This document shows positions 1 through 10,600 of a stretch of 64,000 nt of DNA, in pieces. Origin of the DNA: Candidatus Providencia siddallii (lineage in GTDB: Bacteria; Pseudomonadota; Gammaproteobacteria; Enterobacterales; Enterobacteriaceae); the NCBI GenBank assembly GCA_001457715.1, contig CVRF01000003.1, positions 332,403 through 396,402 on the forward strand, read 5' to 3'. The notes below the pieces were generated by a model. That model ran no database searches. It saw nothing but the letters and a program-made list of their open reading frames with translations, and was not told where the DNA came from. The number at the start of each line of letters is the position of its first letter. Position 1 is the stretch's first letter. Both the position numbers and the translations under genes were made by a program.

Positions 1-336
1 AAAATTATATTTAAATTTAATAAATATAAAATATTTTCTATATATTAATATATTAAAAAATTAAAATAATTATTTTTTATTTTTAAAATTTATATTTAAA
101 AACTAATATTTATTAAAAAATATTAATTTATATATTAAATTTTATTATAATTAATTATTATAATTATATATTATTATTAATAATAAAACAGCCATATTTA
201 TTTAAATAAAAATTTTTATATAATAAGCAAACAATTATATATTGTTATTTAAATAATATAATTATAAATACAAATAAATTAATACATAAACCAATATTAA
301 TCAAACATGTATTTTAATTTTTAATTAAATAAATTT
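1..336. other. AT-only spacer downstream of ispF
   Basis: No gene, tRNA or G/C-rich island is visible here. The stretch is almost pure A/T with stops in all frames. In Escherichia truD and surE follow ispF; nothing resembling them remains before the window edge. Confidence 0.6.
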
Positions 337-828
337 TTAATTTAAATTATTTTTTATTTTTTTTGATAAAAAAACAATAGCAAAACAAGCAATCCCTTCT
401 TTTCGCCCAATAAAACCTAAGTGTTCAGTTGTAGTTGATTTTATACTAATAATATCTAAACTACATTCAAGATCTTCAGCAATATTAATACGCATTTGTG
501 TAATATATGGAAGCATTTTAGGCTCTTGAGCTAAAATAGTTATATCAATATTTCCAATATTATAACCTTTTTTTACTATACAGGTAAAAACTTTTTTAAG
601 CAATACTCGACTATTAATATTTTTATATATAACATCTGAACTAGGAAACCATTTACCTATATCACCAAGTGCAGAAGCTCCCAAAATTGCATCTATAAGC
701 GAATGTAATAATACATCACCATCTGAGTGAGCTAAAAACCCATATTTATAAAACATATGTACTCCACCAATAACTAGTGGCTTTTTACCATTAAATTTAT
801 GCACATCAAAACCATAACCAATTCTCAT
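337..828 (-). CDS. ispF: 2-C-methyl-D-erythritol 2,4-cyclodiphosphate synthase
   Basis: IspF converts CDP-methylerythritol 2-phosphate to the 2,4-cyclodiphosphate in the MEP isoprenoid pathway, in the cytoplasm. The 163-residue product is full length (Escherichia 159). The zinc ligands of the family are present at D8, H10 and H42 (motifs GFDVH and LLHSL), with the HSDGD loop at 34-38 and the C-terminal [16 protein letters not shown] stretch. The start follows the ispD stop by one base, so the pair is probably translated together, as in the ancestral ftsB-ispD-ispF order. The pathway feeds undecaprenyl phosphate for cell wall synthesis, consistent with the wall genes elsewhere in the window. 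Confidence 0.96.
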   Translation of the reverse strand: MRIGYGFDVHKFNGKKPLVIGGVHMFYKYGFLAHSDGDVLLHSLIDAILGASALGDIGKWFPSSDVIYKNINSRVLLKKVFTCIVKKGYNIGNIDITILAQEPKMLPYITQMRINIAEDLECSLDIISIKSTTTEHLGFIGRKEGIACFAIVFLSKKIKNNLN

Positions 829-829
829 A

Positions 830-1543
830 TTACATTACTCTTGATAAATAAAATTCAATCAACGATAAATCCTCTGGAAATGTCACTTTTATATTATCAG
901 CTCGACCAATAATAAACATTGGCTTATATCCATAATGCTCAAGAACAGAGGATTCATCTGAAATCACTACATTGTTTTTTAAAGCATTACTAAGACAATT
1001 TCTCAACAATAATAATGGAAAAAATTGCGGTGTCAATGCATTCCAAAGAGTACTACGATCAACAGTGTGATGAATAAATTTATCATATTTCATGATACTC
1101 TTAATAGTATCACGTATAGGTGATACTAAAATTCCACCGCAGCAATTATTATTTTTTATTATTTTGGTAATTTTATTTAAATCATCTTGATGTAAACATG
1201 GACGAACTGCATCATGAACCAATACCCAATAATCATAAAATTTATATTGTCGTAAAAAAAAATTTAATCCAGCTAAAACAGATCCAGATCGCTCTTTAGC
1301 ACCAATAACAGTAATAACTCTAGGATTTTTAATAAGATTAAGATTACAAAAAAAATTATCTTTAGAATTTAAAACCACTACAATATATTGGATTTTAGAA
1401 TATAACAATAACGCGTATATTGTATGTTCTATAATTGTTTTACCTGCAACAAGTAAATATTGCTTAGGACAGTCAGTATTCATGCGAATACCAACTCCTG
1501 CTGCTGGAACTACAGCTACAATTTTTTGTTTTTTATAAAACAT
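830..1543 (-). CDS. ispD: 2-C-methyl-D-erythritol 4-phosphate cytidylyltransferase
   Basis: IspD transfers CMP from CTP to methylerythritol 4-phosphate, the step before IspE and IspF. The 237-residue protein matches family length. The CTP-binding loop AAGVGIRM carries the catalytic R20, and K27 follows in CPKQY. The VLVHDAVRP motif and the C-terminal [14 protein letters not shown] signature are intact. It sits between ftsB and ispF in the conserved enterobacterial order; its TAA stop lies directly against the ispF start. Nothing suggests loss of function. Confidence 0.96.
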   Translation of the reverse strand: MFYKKQKIVAVVPAAGVGIRMNTDCPKQYLLVAGKTIIEHTIYALLLYSKIQYIVVVLNSKDNFFCNLNLIKNPRVITVIGAKERSGSVLAGLNFFLRQYKFYDYWVLVHDAVRPCLHQDDLNKITKIIKNNNCCGGILVSPIRDTIKSIMKYDKFIHHTVDRSTLWNALTPQFFPLLLLRNCLSNALKNNVVISDESSVLEHYGYKPMFIIGRADNIKVTFPEDLSLIEFYLSRVM

Positions 1544-1586
1544 AATATAAATTATTTACTAACAAAATTATCAGATTAAAAAATAA

Positions 1587-1862
1587 CTATTGTTTTTTCA
1601 TTATATAATAATACGATTCTTCAGGTTTAATCATCAATAAATCATTTCGTGCTCGCTCTTCTAATGCATCCTGACCATCGTATAAATCATTAATTTCTGC
1701 AAAAAGTCGCTCATTACGCATTTTTAAACAAAAATTTATATTTTTTTGATTAATTATATCATTTTTAACTTTAAAATAATCATATACTCCATTTTTACCT
1801 AACCATAAATCATATTGCAACCAAATTAATACTATAATTAATAGTAGTTTTAATTTATCCAT
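1587..1862 (-). CDS. ftsB: cell division protein FtsB
   Basis: FtsB is a small bitopic membrane protein that forms the FtsQ-FtsL-FtsB complex and helps activate septal peptidoglycan synthesis. I start it at the ATG at 1862 because MDKLKLLLIIVLIWLQYDLW aligns with the Escherichia N-terminus; an in-frame start at 1904 would add 14 residues not found in the family. The 91-residue product has a transmembrane segment at about 4-20, then a coiled-coil region ending in the conserved GQDALEERARNDL. The extreme C-terminal tail is shorter than in Escherichia (103 residues). It is first in ftsB-ispD-ispF, about 43 bases before ispD. Confidence 0.92.
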   Translation of the reverse strand: MDKLKLLLIIVLIWLQYDLWLGKNGVYDYFKVKNDIINQKNINFCLKMRNERLFAEINDLYDGQDALEERARNDLLMIKPEESYYYIMKKQ

Positions 1863-2503
1863 TTTATTAAATAAATAATATTTTATTAAAAAATAATTTT
1901 TCAAATTGAAACGTAATAAATATATTTACAATTAAATTTAAATGAAATCTCATTTTTGTTAATAAAAAAATAAGTTAAGAAATTACTATAACAATATATA
2001 ATTATTTAAATATAAAGTATTAGTTAACAACTAATTTATATAGCAATAAAAAATTTTATTTATTATATTTTTAAATTAAAAATAATTCAAAATTATTTTT
2101 TATAAAATTTACTTTTATTATTTATACAAAAATAATTTTATTTAAATCGTATAATATAAAAACTTTTATAAATACATATACTATAAAATTAACATATATA
2201 TCTAACATAATAAACATTAATCATATAATATAATACTAACTTTGTTAGTTAAATCTAAAAAAATACAATATTTATTGTATTCATTAATATAATTTATGAT
2301 AATAAATAAAATTTTAAAAAATAATTTATTTATAATTAATAAAACTATTTTTCTTTTAAAAAAAATATTTTATTTTAAATTACTATATAATATCATATAT
2401 TAATTTAAAACAAATTAATAAATATGAAATACTATAATTTTATATAAGAATTAAATTCTTAATTATAATTAAATTATTTTTAAAATCATAAAAGGTGTTT
2501 ATA
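1863..2503. other. divergent spacer between ftsB and purH
   Basis: No gene is seen. The spacer must hold promoters for ftsB (leftward) and purH (rightward). Two small hairpins are visible: ACTAAC/GTTAGT at 2235-2249 and AATACAATA/TATTGTATT at 2262-2281. I find no clear PurR operator. Confidence 0.5.
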
Positions 2504-4096
2504 ATGGAACCATTCCGTCCTATTCGTCGAGCCTTATTTAGTGTTTATGATAAAAATGAGATTTTAAAATTCGCTAAAAGTCTTTTCAAGAAAGGGATTG
2601 AAATTATATCTACCGGTAAAACAGCTAAATTTTTAATTAATGCTGGCATTGAAATAATAGATATTTCAAAATATACAGGATTTCCTGAAATGATGGAAGG
2701 TCGAATAAAAACATTACATTTAAAATTATATGGTGGAATTTTAGGACGCCGTGGAAAAGATGATGACGTAATGAAATTACATAATATGCCACCTATAGAT
2801 ATAGTTGTTGTTAATTTATATCCATTTGCTGATACAATAAAAAATCCTAATTGCAATATTAAAGATGCTTTTAAAAATATTGATATAGGTGGAAACTCTA
2901 TTATACGAGCAGCTGCAAAAAATTATAATGATGTAGCAATTGTTATTGATAATAAAGATTTTGATCTTATTATAAAAGAAATGGATAATAATAAAAATTC
3001 ATTAAGTTTATCAACGCGATTTAATTTAGCAATTAAAGCTTTTGAATACACTGCGTCTTATGATGATGTAATATCAACTTATTTAAATAAACTAGTCAAT
3101 TTTTATAACAAAAATACAAATAAAATTTGTAACAATTTTCCTCAAACACTAAATCTAAATTTTACTAAAAAACAAGATTTACGTTATGGTGAAAATAATC
3201 ATCAACAAGCATCGTTTTATTTAGAAAAAAATTCAAAAGAAACATCAATTGCAACATCAAAACAAATCCAAGGTAAAATGTTATCATATAACAACGTCGT
3301 AGACGCAGACACAGCTTTTGAGTGTGTAAAATTATTCAATAATCCGGCTTGTGTTATTGTTAAACATTCAAATCCATGCGGTGTTTCTGAATCAGATAAT
3401 ATTTATAATGCTTATAATAATGCATTAAAAGCAGATCCAATCTCAGCATTTGGGGGGATAATAGCTTTTAATCGCAAATTAGATAAATTAACTTCAGAAT
3501 TAATTATTAAACATAAATTCATTGAAGTTATTATTGCACCTTCTATTGATAATAATGCTATACAAATTTTTTTAAAAAAACAAAAAATTCGTTTATTGAT
3601 TTGCGGAGAATTAAATAATTATATTAATAACAACTTAAATTATAAAAGTATAAATGGTGGTTTATTAGTTCAAGATTGCGATCTTTTTAAAATTAAAGAT
3701 ATTGATTTATCTGTTGTAACTAAGCGACAACCAACAGAAAACGAATTAAAAAGTGCATTATTTTCTTGGAAAATAGTTAGATTTGTAAAATCTAATGCTG
3801 TTGTATACGCAAAAAATAATATAACCATTGCTATAGGTAGTGGTCAAACAAGTCGAGTATATTCAGTAAAATTAGCTAATTTTAAAGCCAAATCAGAAAA
3901 TCTAGAAACGAATGGATGTGTAATGGCATCTGATGCATTTTTCCCATTTCGTGATTGTATAGATATAGCTGCTAATATTGGTATAAGTTGTATCATACAA
4001 CCTGGTGGATCAATAAAAGATAACGATATTATTGATGCCGCTAATGAATATAATATTGCTATGATTTTTACAAAAATTCGTTATTTACGTCATTAA
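2504..4096 (+). CDS. purH: bifunctional AICAR transformylase / IMP cyclohydrolase
   Basis: PurH carries out the last two steps of IMP synthesis. A GTG at 2495 is in frame, but ATG 2504 is preferred: it follows an AAAGGTG ribosome site and its product (MEPFRPIRRALF) aligns with the family start. The 530-residue protein has an N-terminal cyclohydrolase domain (about 1-200) and a C-terminal transformylase domain with the catalytic K287-H288 in VKHSNPCGVS. K69, the NLYPF tyrosine, DIGG and AAKN are retained. In the loop normally read KTLHPKVHGG it has KTLHLKLYGG (P73L, H76Y), and IGGNS replaces the usual IGGPT. It forms an operon with purD 18 bases downstream. Confidence 0.96.
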   Translation: MEPFRPIRRALFSVYDKNEILKFAKSLFKKGIEIISTGKTAKFLINAGIEIIDISKYTGFPEMMEGRIKTLHLKLYGGILGRRGKDDDVMKLHNMPPIDIVVVNLYPFADTIKNPNCNIKDAFKNIDIGGNSIIRAAAKNYNDVAIVIDNKDFDLIIKEMDNNKNSLSLSTRFNLAIKAFEYTASYDDVISTYLNKLVNFYNKNTNKICNNFPQTLNLNFTKKQDLRYGENNHQQASFYLEKNSKETSIATSKQIQGKMLSYNNVVDADTAFECVKLFNNPACVIVKHSNPCGVSESDNIYNAYNNALKADPISAFGGIIAFNRKLDKLTSELIIKHKFIEVIIAPSIDNNAIQIFLKKQKIRLLICGELNNYINNNLNYKSINGGLLVQDCDLFKIKDIDLSVVTKRQPTENELKSALFSWKIVRFVKSNAVVYAKNNITIAIGSGQTSRVYSVKLANFKAKSENLETNGCVMASDAFFPFRDCIDIAANIGISCIIQPGGSIKDNDIIDAANEYNIAMIFTKIRYLRH

Positions 4097-4114
4097 TTTT
4101 TATAAGAGATATAA

Positions 4115-5398
4115 ATGAACATATTAATCATTGGTAGCGGTGGTCGTGAACATGCAATTGCATGGAAAATATCAAAATCTTTATTAACAAATAAAATTTA
4201 TATAGCTCCAGGTAATGCAGGAACAGAATTAGAACCAGCATTAAATAATGTTAATATTTCTATAATAGATATTGATAAATTATTAAGCTTTGCTAAAAAA
4301 AAATGTATTGATTTAACAATTGTAGGTCCAGAGACTCCATTAGTAATTGGTATTGTTGATGCATTTAAAAAAGCTAATTTAACTATTTTTGGTCCAAATC
4401 AAAGAGCAGCTCAAATTGAGGGATCAAAATCCTTTGCAAAAGATTTTTTAGTTAGAAATAATATACCAACAGCAAATTATAAAAGTTTCACAGAAATAAA
4501 ATCAGCTTTAAATTACATAAAAAATATTAATATGCCAATCGTAATTAAAGCAGATGGTTTAGCATCAGGAAAAGGTGTAATTATAACTAAAACTTTAGAA
4601 AAAGCTAAAACCATTATATTAAATATGCTTTCAGGTAATTTATTTGGTAATGCTGGAAAATGTATTATTATTGAAGAATTTCTTGAGGGAGAAGAAGTAA
4701 GCTTTACTGTAATGGTTGATGGTGAAAATATAATACCACTAGCAACAAGTCAAGACTATAAACGTGTCGGCGATGGTGATACTGGAGCTAACACTGGAGG
4801 AATGGGTGCTTGTTCTCCAGCTCTTATCGTTAATAAGATAATACATCAACGAATTATGGAAGAAATAATTGAGCCAACAGTTAAATATATGAATCAAGAA
4901 GGTAATAATTACCAAGGGTTTTTATATGCAGGAATAATTATTGATAAGCTAGGAAACCCAAAAGTTATTGAGTTTAATTGTCGTCTTGGTGACCCTGAAA
5001 CACAACCAATCATGTTACGATTACAATCTGATTTTTTAAGTTTATGTATTGCTGGGGCAACTGGTAATCTTAAGAAAAAAATACCATTATGGAATAAACA
5101 AACTGCATTAGGAGTAATAATGGCCACAAAAAATTATCCTGGTAATTATAATAAAAGTAATATAATTCATGGTTTACCAATAAAAGAAACTTTTGATACT
5201 AAAATTTTTTATGCAAATACTATTATAAAAAACAATAAAATAATCACTTCTGGTGGTCGTGTTATTTGTGTTACTACATTAGGAGAAAATATCATTCAAG
5301 CACAAAAAAAAGCATATGAAATTACAAAAAAAATTTTTTGGAAAAATAGTTTTTACAGATACGATATAGGATATCGTGACGCATCACGTTTAAAATAA
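4115..5398 (+). CDS. purD: phosphoribosylamine-glycine ligase (GAR synthetase)
   Basis: PurD joins phosphoribosylamine to glycine with ATP, an early purine step in the cytoplasm. The 427-residue product is full length (Escherichia 429). The N-terminal IGSGGREHA loop, the ATP-grasp KADGLASGKGVII region, the DTGANTGGMGA loop and the metal-binding EFNCRLGDPE motif are all present. The start follows an AAGAGA site and lies 18 bases after purH, the usual purHD operon. With purH and purL in this window it indicates a working de novo purine pathway, provided the other pur genes exist elsewhere. Confidence 0.96.
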   Translation: MNILIIGSGGREHAIAWKISKSLLTNKIYIAPGNAGTELEPALNNVNISIIDIDKLLSFAKKKCIDLTIVGPETPLVIGIVDAFKKANLTIFGPNQRAAQIEGSKSFAKDFLVRNNIPTANYKSFTEIKSALNYIKNINMPIVIKADGLASGKGVIITKTLEKAKTIILNMLSGNLFGNAGKCIIIEEFLEGEEVSFTVMVDGENIIPLATSQDYKRVGDGDTGANTGGMGACSPALIVNKIIHQRIMEEIIEPTVKYMNQEGNNYQGFLYAGIIIDKLGNPKVIEFNCRLGDPETQPIMLRLQSDFLSLCIAGATGNLKKKIPLWNKQTALGVIMATKNYPGNYNKSNIIHGLPIKETFDTKIFYANTIIKNNKIITSGGRVICVTTLGENIIQAQKKAYEITKKIFWKNSFYRYDIGYRDASRLK

Positions 5399-5729
5399 AA
5401 TATAATATACCAACATATTTTTTAACAGATTATTTTTTAACATCTGATATATAAAAAATTTTAAATATCTTTAATAAATTTTAAATAAATTATCTTATAT
5501 AAAATAAAATAAATAATTTATTTAATAAAATTAAAAATTTAAACTCATTTATAGATTAATAAAATATACAATTATTCACATATAAATAATTGTATATTTT
5601 TATAAAATTATTATTAATTGATATATTATTACTTTTAATATATTATAATAAATATTATATAGATTCAATCTAGTTGTAATAAATTACATCATTATTACTA
5701 TTTAATGTATCGATTTTTAGAGAAAAAAA
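5399..5729. other. spacer between purD and rplY
   Basis: No gene is seen. It contains the perfect inverted repeat listed at 5561-5600, probably the purHD terminator, and presumably the rplY promoter in its last 100 bases. Confidence 0.5.
5561..5600 (+). terminator. 16-bp perfect inverted repeat, probable purHD terminator
   Basis: Arms 5561-5576 (AAAATATACAATTATT) and 5585-5600 are exact reverse complements with an 8-base loop. The right arm ends in TATATTTT followed by T-rich sequence. It lies 160 bases after purD. Terminator function is inferred; the stem is nearly all A/T. Confidence 0.5.
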
Positions 5730-6014
5730 ATGTTAACAATTAACACAATTGAACGTAATAAATTAGGAAAACGAAATAGTCGTAAATTACGTAGAAATAA
5801 TAAAATTCCAGCTGTTCTGTATAAAAATAAAGAAAACCCTATTCACATTACATTAATTCATGATGAAATAATAAATAAAAAAAATAAAAAAGATTTTTTT
5901 GAACCTCTTAATTTAATTGTTAATAATAAAAAAATTAAAGCAAAAATTAAAGAAATTCAATATCATCCATTTAAACCTAAATTAATACACATTGATTTTA
6001 TAATTATTAATTAA
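5730..6014 (+). CDS. rplY: 50S ribosomal protein L25
   Basis: L25 binds 5S rRNA in the large ribosomal subunit. The 94-residue product has the length of the short enterobacterial form. The start TINTIERNKLGKRNSRKLRR matches the RNA-binding N-terminus, and the ending KIKEIQYHPFKPKLIHIDFI matches the conserved C-terminus. The middle is lysine- and asparagine-rich, as expected from A/T drift. It stands alone, as in Escherichia. Confidence 0.95.
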   Translation: MLTINTIERNKLGKRNSRKLRRNNKIPAVLYKNKENPIHITLIHDEIINKKNKKDFFEPLNLIVNNKKIKAKIKEIQYHPFKPKLIHIDFIIIN

Positions 6015-6318
6015 CATAAAATATTTATATAATCTAAATAAATAAATTTATTTATTTTAAAAATATAAATGTTTATGTTTTATTTCATAATAATTATTAT
6101 TTAGTACAATATAAGATTATGTTTTTAAAAATTATATCTGAGTAATTTTTAATAATTAAATTATTATAGCTATATTTTATCTTATGAAAAAAATATAAGT
6201 TTTTTTTTAAAAAATACGAATTATTATTAATATAATATTAATGCTAATTAAATTATTTATATTAATAAATATATTATAAATTATAAATAGTATTTATACT
6301 ATAAATAAATATATCTTC
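6015..6318. other. spacer between convergent rplY and bioH
   Basis: No gene is seen. A perfect 22-base palindrome at 6036-6057 (TAAATAAATAAA type) sits within an imperfect longer stem (about 6013-6080) and is the likely rplY terminator. Confidence 0.45.
6036..6057. terminator. A/T palindrome downstream of rplY
   Basis: AAATAAATAAA followed directly by TTTATTTATTT: 11-base arms without a loop, flanked by partly pairing sequence. It lies 22 bases after the rplY stop between converging genes. A terminator role is inferred. Confidence 0.35.
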
Positions 6319-7083
6319 TTAAATATAATCATAAATATATCTACAAAACTCATCAGGATGAGATATAAATGGTGCATGTGCACTATTACGCATAATAATT
6401 GATAATGAATTTGGATATAATTTATCTAATAATAATGATACTTTACGAGGTACTAAGTTGTCTAAATAACCATAAACTCTTAAAAAAGGAATAGATAAAT
6501 TTTTTAATTCATCACGAAGATCTTCAGTTCTTAATAATGTTAAACCTAAATTTAAAATTTCTATTTTAGGAACTTGTTGTTTAAGTATTAAATTCTTAAG
6601 AAAAATAAAATCATTTCGTGATGTTTTAGTTCCTAACGTTTGCAAAATTAAAAATTGCTCAGCTGTTCGCTGAAAATTATTTACTAACTTATACTCAAAA
6701 TTAAATAAAACTTTTTTAGAAATACCTGGCCATCCATAATTATCGGCTACAAAATAAGGTGAAGAGGCTACAGTTATAAGTCCAATAACTTCTTGAGGAT
6801 GATCAAGAGCAATACGAGATGCAACTAAACCACCTAACGACCAACCAAGCCAAATAGAATTTTTTGGAGCGTTTTCCCAAATAATATCAGCTATAGATTT
6901 TATATTTGTTGGAACAATATCACGATTTTTACCATAACCTGGTAAATCAACAAGATAAATACGAAATTTATCTAATATTTTTGGAATAATAGTATTCCAA
7001 ACTTGAGAAGTTAATCCCCATCCATGTAATAAAACAATATTTTTAGATCCTTTACCTAAAATTTTCCAATATAATTTTGACAT
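6319..7083 (-). CDS. bioH: pimeloyl-[acyl-carrier protein] methyl ester esterase
   Basis: BioH removes the methyl group from pimeloyl-ACP methyl ester, releasing the pimelate moiety for biotin ring assembly. The 254-residue alpha/beta hydrolase has HGWG (oxyanion region), the nucleophile elbow GWSLGG with S82, D208 in YGYLDNLVPRK and H236 in NSAHAPFISHP, matching the S82-D207-H235 triad of Escherichia BioH. It is monocistronic here; the usual neighbour gntX is absent. Keeping this enzyme in a reduced genome suggests that biotin is made, but bioA, bioB, bioC, bioD and bioF are not in the window. Confidence 0.94.
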   Translation of the reverse strand: MSKLYWKILGKGSKNIVLLHGWGLTSQVWNTIIPKILDKFRIYLVDLPGYGKNRDIVPTNIKSIADIIWENAPKNSIWLGWSLGGLVASRIALDHPQEVIGLITVASSPYFVADNYGWPGISKKVLFNFEYKLVNNFQRTAEQFLILQTLGTKTSRNDFIFLKNLILKQQVPKIEILNLGLTLLRTEDLRDELKNLSIPFLRVYGYLDNLVPRKVSLLLDKLYPNSLSIIMRNSAHAPFISHPDEFCRYIYDYI

Positions 7084-7659
7084 AAATATTTTTCAATTTT
7101 TGAAATAAAATTATCTATAATAAATCATAGTTTTATATAGTTCTTTTTGAAAATATTTTTTAAATATTAATAATAAATTATTTTTTTTGATGTCTAACAT
7201 TAATTAAATCGATCAAAAAAAAAACAAAATTGTTTTTTATTATAAAATATTTTACTATATTTAGTAATGATTATATTATTTTTATAATAAACTGTATAAA
7301 CTATTTTATTTTAAAATTTATACATCAAACTAGAATACATAACTAACAAAACAAATATATATATTCTTACAATGAATGATTTATTTACATTAACTGTAAT
7401 ATAGATGTAACTATTATATTATATATAATATTACACTATTAAAAATTAACTAATTTAAAATTAAATAACACTTAGTAATTTTTATTTATAATGCAATAGT
7501 ATTAAAAACCTAAATTTTTATTAAAGATATTATATATTAATTTTTTATTAAAAATTAATATATTTTACGATTTATAAATTAAAATTATAGTTTTAAAATA
7601 ACCAATTAATTTATATCTTAAACATAAATCTACACGATATATTAAAATTATAATTTATT
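7084..7659. other. spacer between recB and bioH
   Basis: No gene is seen. In Escherichia recD follows recB; no trace of it is readable here. A weak T-rich/A-rich stem (around 7178-7215) and AAAAAACAA/TTGTTTTTT near 7222-7241 are the only structures noticed. Confidence 0.45.
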
Positions 7660-10600
7660 TTAAAATAATTTATCAAATTCTTGAATAAACTCAAAAGAAG
7701 GACAATAAAAAAAGATTCCATTTTTAGAATCTATATTTTCCATACCTCTTAAGAATAAATAATAAACACCCCCAAAATGGATCCTATAATCATAATTCTG
7801 GATTTTTTGTTTTAAATAACGATGTATAGCAATTGTATAAAGTTGATATTGCAAATCATATCTATGATTAATCATAGATTTTTTTATAGATGTTAATATA
7901 TAAAAAGAAGAATCCTCACCAAGATAATTTGATTTATAATCTAGTAAATAAAATTTATTATTCCAAAAAAAAACTAAATCTATAAATCCTTTTAATATTC
8001 CATAAATATTTTTAAAAATTAACGGGTTACATTGTTGTGATAATGGATCATATTTATTAATAATATTATTAATATCTTTTGATTTTAAAAATTTTTTAAT
8101 AGGTAAATAAAATTCTAATTCATTAAAAATATCTTGTTTTTTTAAAACAGACAAACATAAACCATTGTTATTTAAACGAATATTAACAATTATATATAAC
8201 CATTCTTGTATAAAATTAGCCAATTTTTCATTAAAACCATAAAAAACTAATCGTTTTTTTAACCATTTTAAAGATGTTTTTGTAGAAAAATCAATTTTTT
8301 CCATTAAATGGTGTAAAAAAATTCCAGGTATATTTCCAACAGGAAATTGATGAATTGTTTGTATTGTTTTAACATTTTGACTTAAAAAATCAAAATTTTG
8401 TTTATTATTTATATTACAATTTAATGATAAATCAAAAAATTGTGTTAATGAAATTCTTTGATTATTTTTTTTTAAATTTATATCAATATCTTTTAAATTA
8501 GAAAAACTTATAATTTTCCAATTATCATCTAAATCACGAAAAGATTTTCTAGCTAAAAGAATTTTTTTATTTTTTTTCTCTATAAATCTTTTTTTAAAGT
8601 TTAATAAATTAATTAAAATAATTTCTATATTTTCATTTGAAATTTCTTCTAACATTTTCTTTAAAAAAAGAGAATCACCAATTTGCTTTTTTTGCAATAA
8701 ATACCCTAAAGCAGATAAATGAATATCTGTATTACTACTTTTTTTTCTGTTATTCTTAACTAATGGTGCTACACCTATACTACAATGATACATTGCACGT
8801 GTTAACGCAACATATAATAACCTTAAGTCCTCTGCTAATCTCTCTTCATCAGCTAAAGATAATGTTTTTTCACTATTAAATAAATCTATTTTTAAAGAAA
8901 AATTTTTACGATCATGATATAAACTCTTTGTTTGACATAAAAAATTACTTGCAAATGGAAGCCAAACTATTTTATATTCTAATCCTTTAGATTTATGTAT
9001 AGTATTAATTTGTACTAAATTTTTATCACTTTCAAGACGAATTTGTTGATTATTTAATTGTTTATCTGAATTAATTATTTGTCGAGATAACCACCGAATA
9101 AGAGCATTTTTACTATAAAATTCCAAAGAATTCTCTTGTAACAATTCAGAAATATGTATAATATTCGTCATTCTCCTTTCACCATCTATATTAGATAATA
9201 AAATTTCTGCAATTCGTCTTTTATGAATTAAAGTGCGTAACATGGACAAAACACCATATTTAGTCCAAATAAAATTATAATTAAAAAATTCATTAATCAA
9301 TCTATTAGATATAGATTCATCATGATTAAAATATTCTATATCTTTAATATTTAAACCTAAAATACTAGAAGCCAAAGCGGTGCGTAATAAATATTTATTT
9401 TTAGGATTTATTATAGCTTGTAAAATCCATAATAAATCTTTAGCTTCTTGAGTTGAAAATACATTTTCTTGATTAGATTGAAACACAGAAGAAATATTAA
9501 CTTTATTTAATGCATTACGTATTAATTTCGCTTCACGATGACTTCTTACCAATACTGTAATATCGGAAGCTACAACAACCGAGCGTTGATTTTTATCATC
9601 TAAAAAATAAGTAGTTCCATTTAAACCACCTAATAAATACTCTAAAATTTTATCAGCACATTGAGTACTAATGATATATTCATATTCAAAAACAGAAATC
9701 ATTTCTATATCAGAATACCAAAAAATAAATGCTTTAACTTCTTTACCGTTATGAATTAATTTTTTATCCATATTTTTTTGTGCAAAATTTGTAGGATAAA
9801 ATTTAATTTCTTTAAAAATAAATGGATCTTCACAACGACTAAAAATATAATTTATTGCTTCAACTAATCCCTTTGTTGAACGATAATTAGTATCTAACGT
9901 ATAAAAATAGTTAATATGTTTTTTAACACTGATATATGCAAATATATTTGCACCACGAAATGAATAAATTGCTTGTTTAGGATCACCTATAAATAATAAT
10001 GCAGTATTACTAAATCCTTGATATATTTGATTAAAAATCTGATATTGATTAAGATCAGTATCTTGAAATTCATCAATCATAGCTACAGGAAATCGAGTAT
10101 TAATTAAACGTGCCAAAACTCTTTTATTATCTTTATTCAAAGCAGAGTTTAAATTAATTAATAAATCATCAAAACCTATTAATCTTAATTTAGATTTCTC
10201 ACGAGCAATAGTTTGTTTAATCTGTTTTACTGCCATTGGAATTACTATATCTTTAATACTAAAAGATTCTGTTAACAGTTTTTCTATTTCTTGAAAAACA
10301 ATATGTTTAGGACAAATACCGTTCTTTGATTTTTCATTTAAATTATTTTGAGAAAATCTAATAAGTTCTTTAGGTAAAAAGTAATTTTCTGTTTTTTGTT
10401 TTGCCCATTCATTAATTTTTATCAACCAAAAAGTCAAAAATCTTTTGTTATATATACGTTTATCAACATCTGAATTTATAATAATTTTTTTAAAATCACC
10501 TACGTTTATTAACCATAATGATTTTATATTTTTAATAAGTTCAATTAAACGATTGTGACGATTTTCTAATGTTTCTTGATCTTTAGGTAAGTTTATAATT

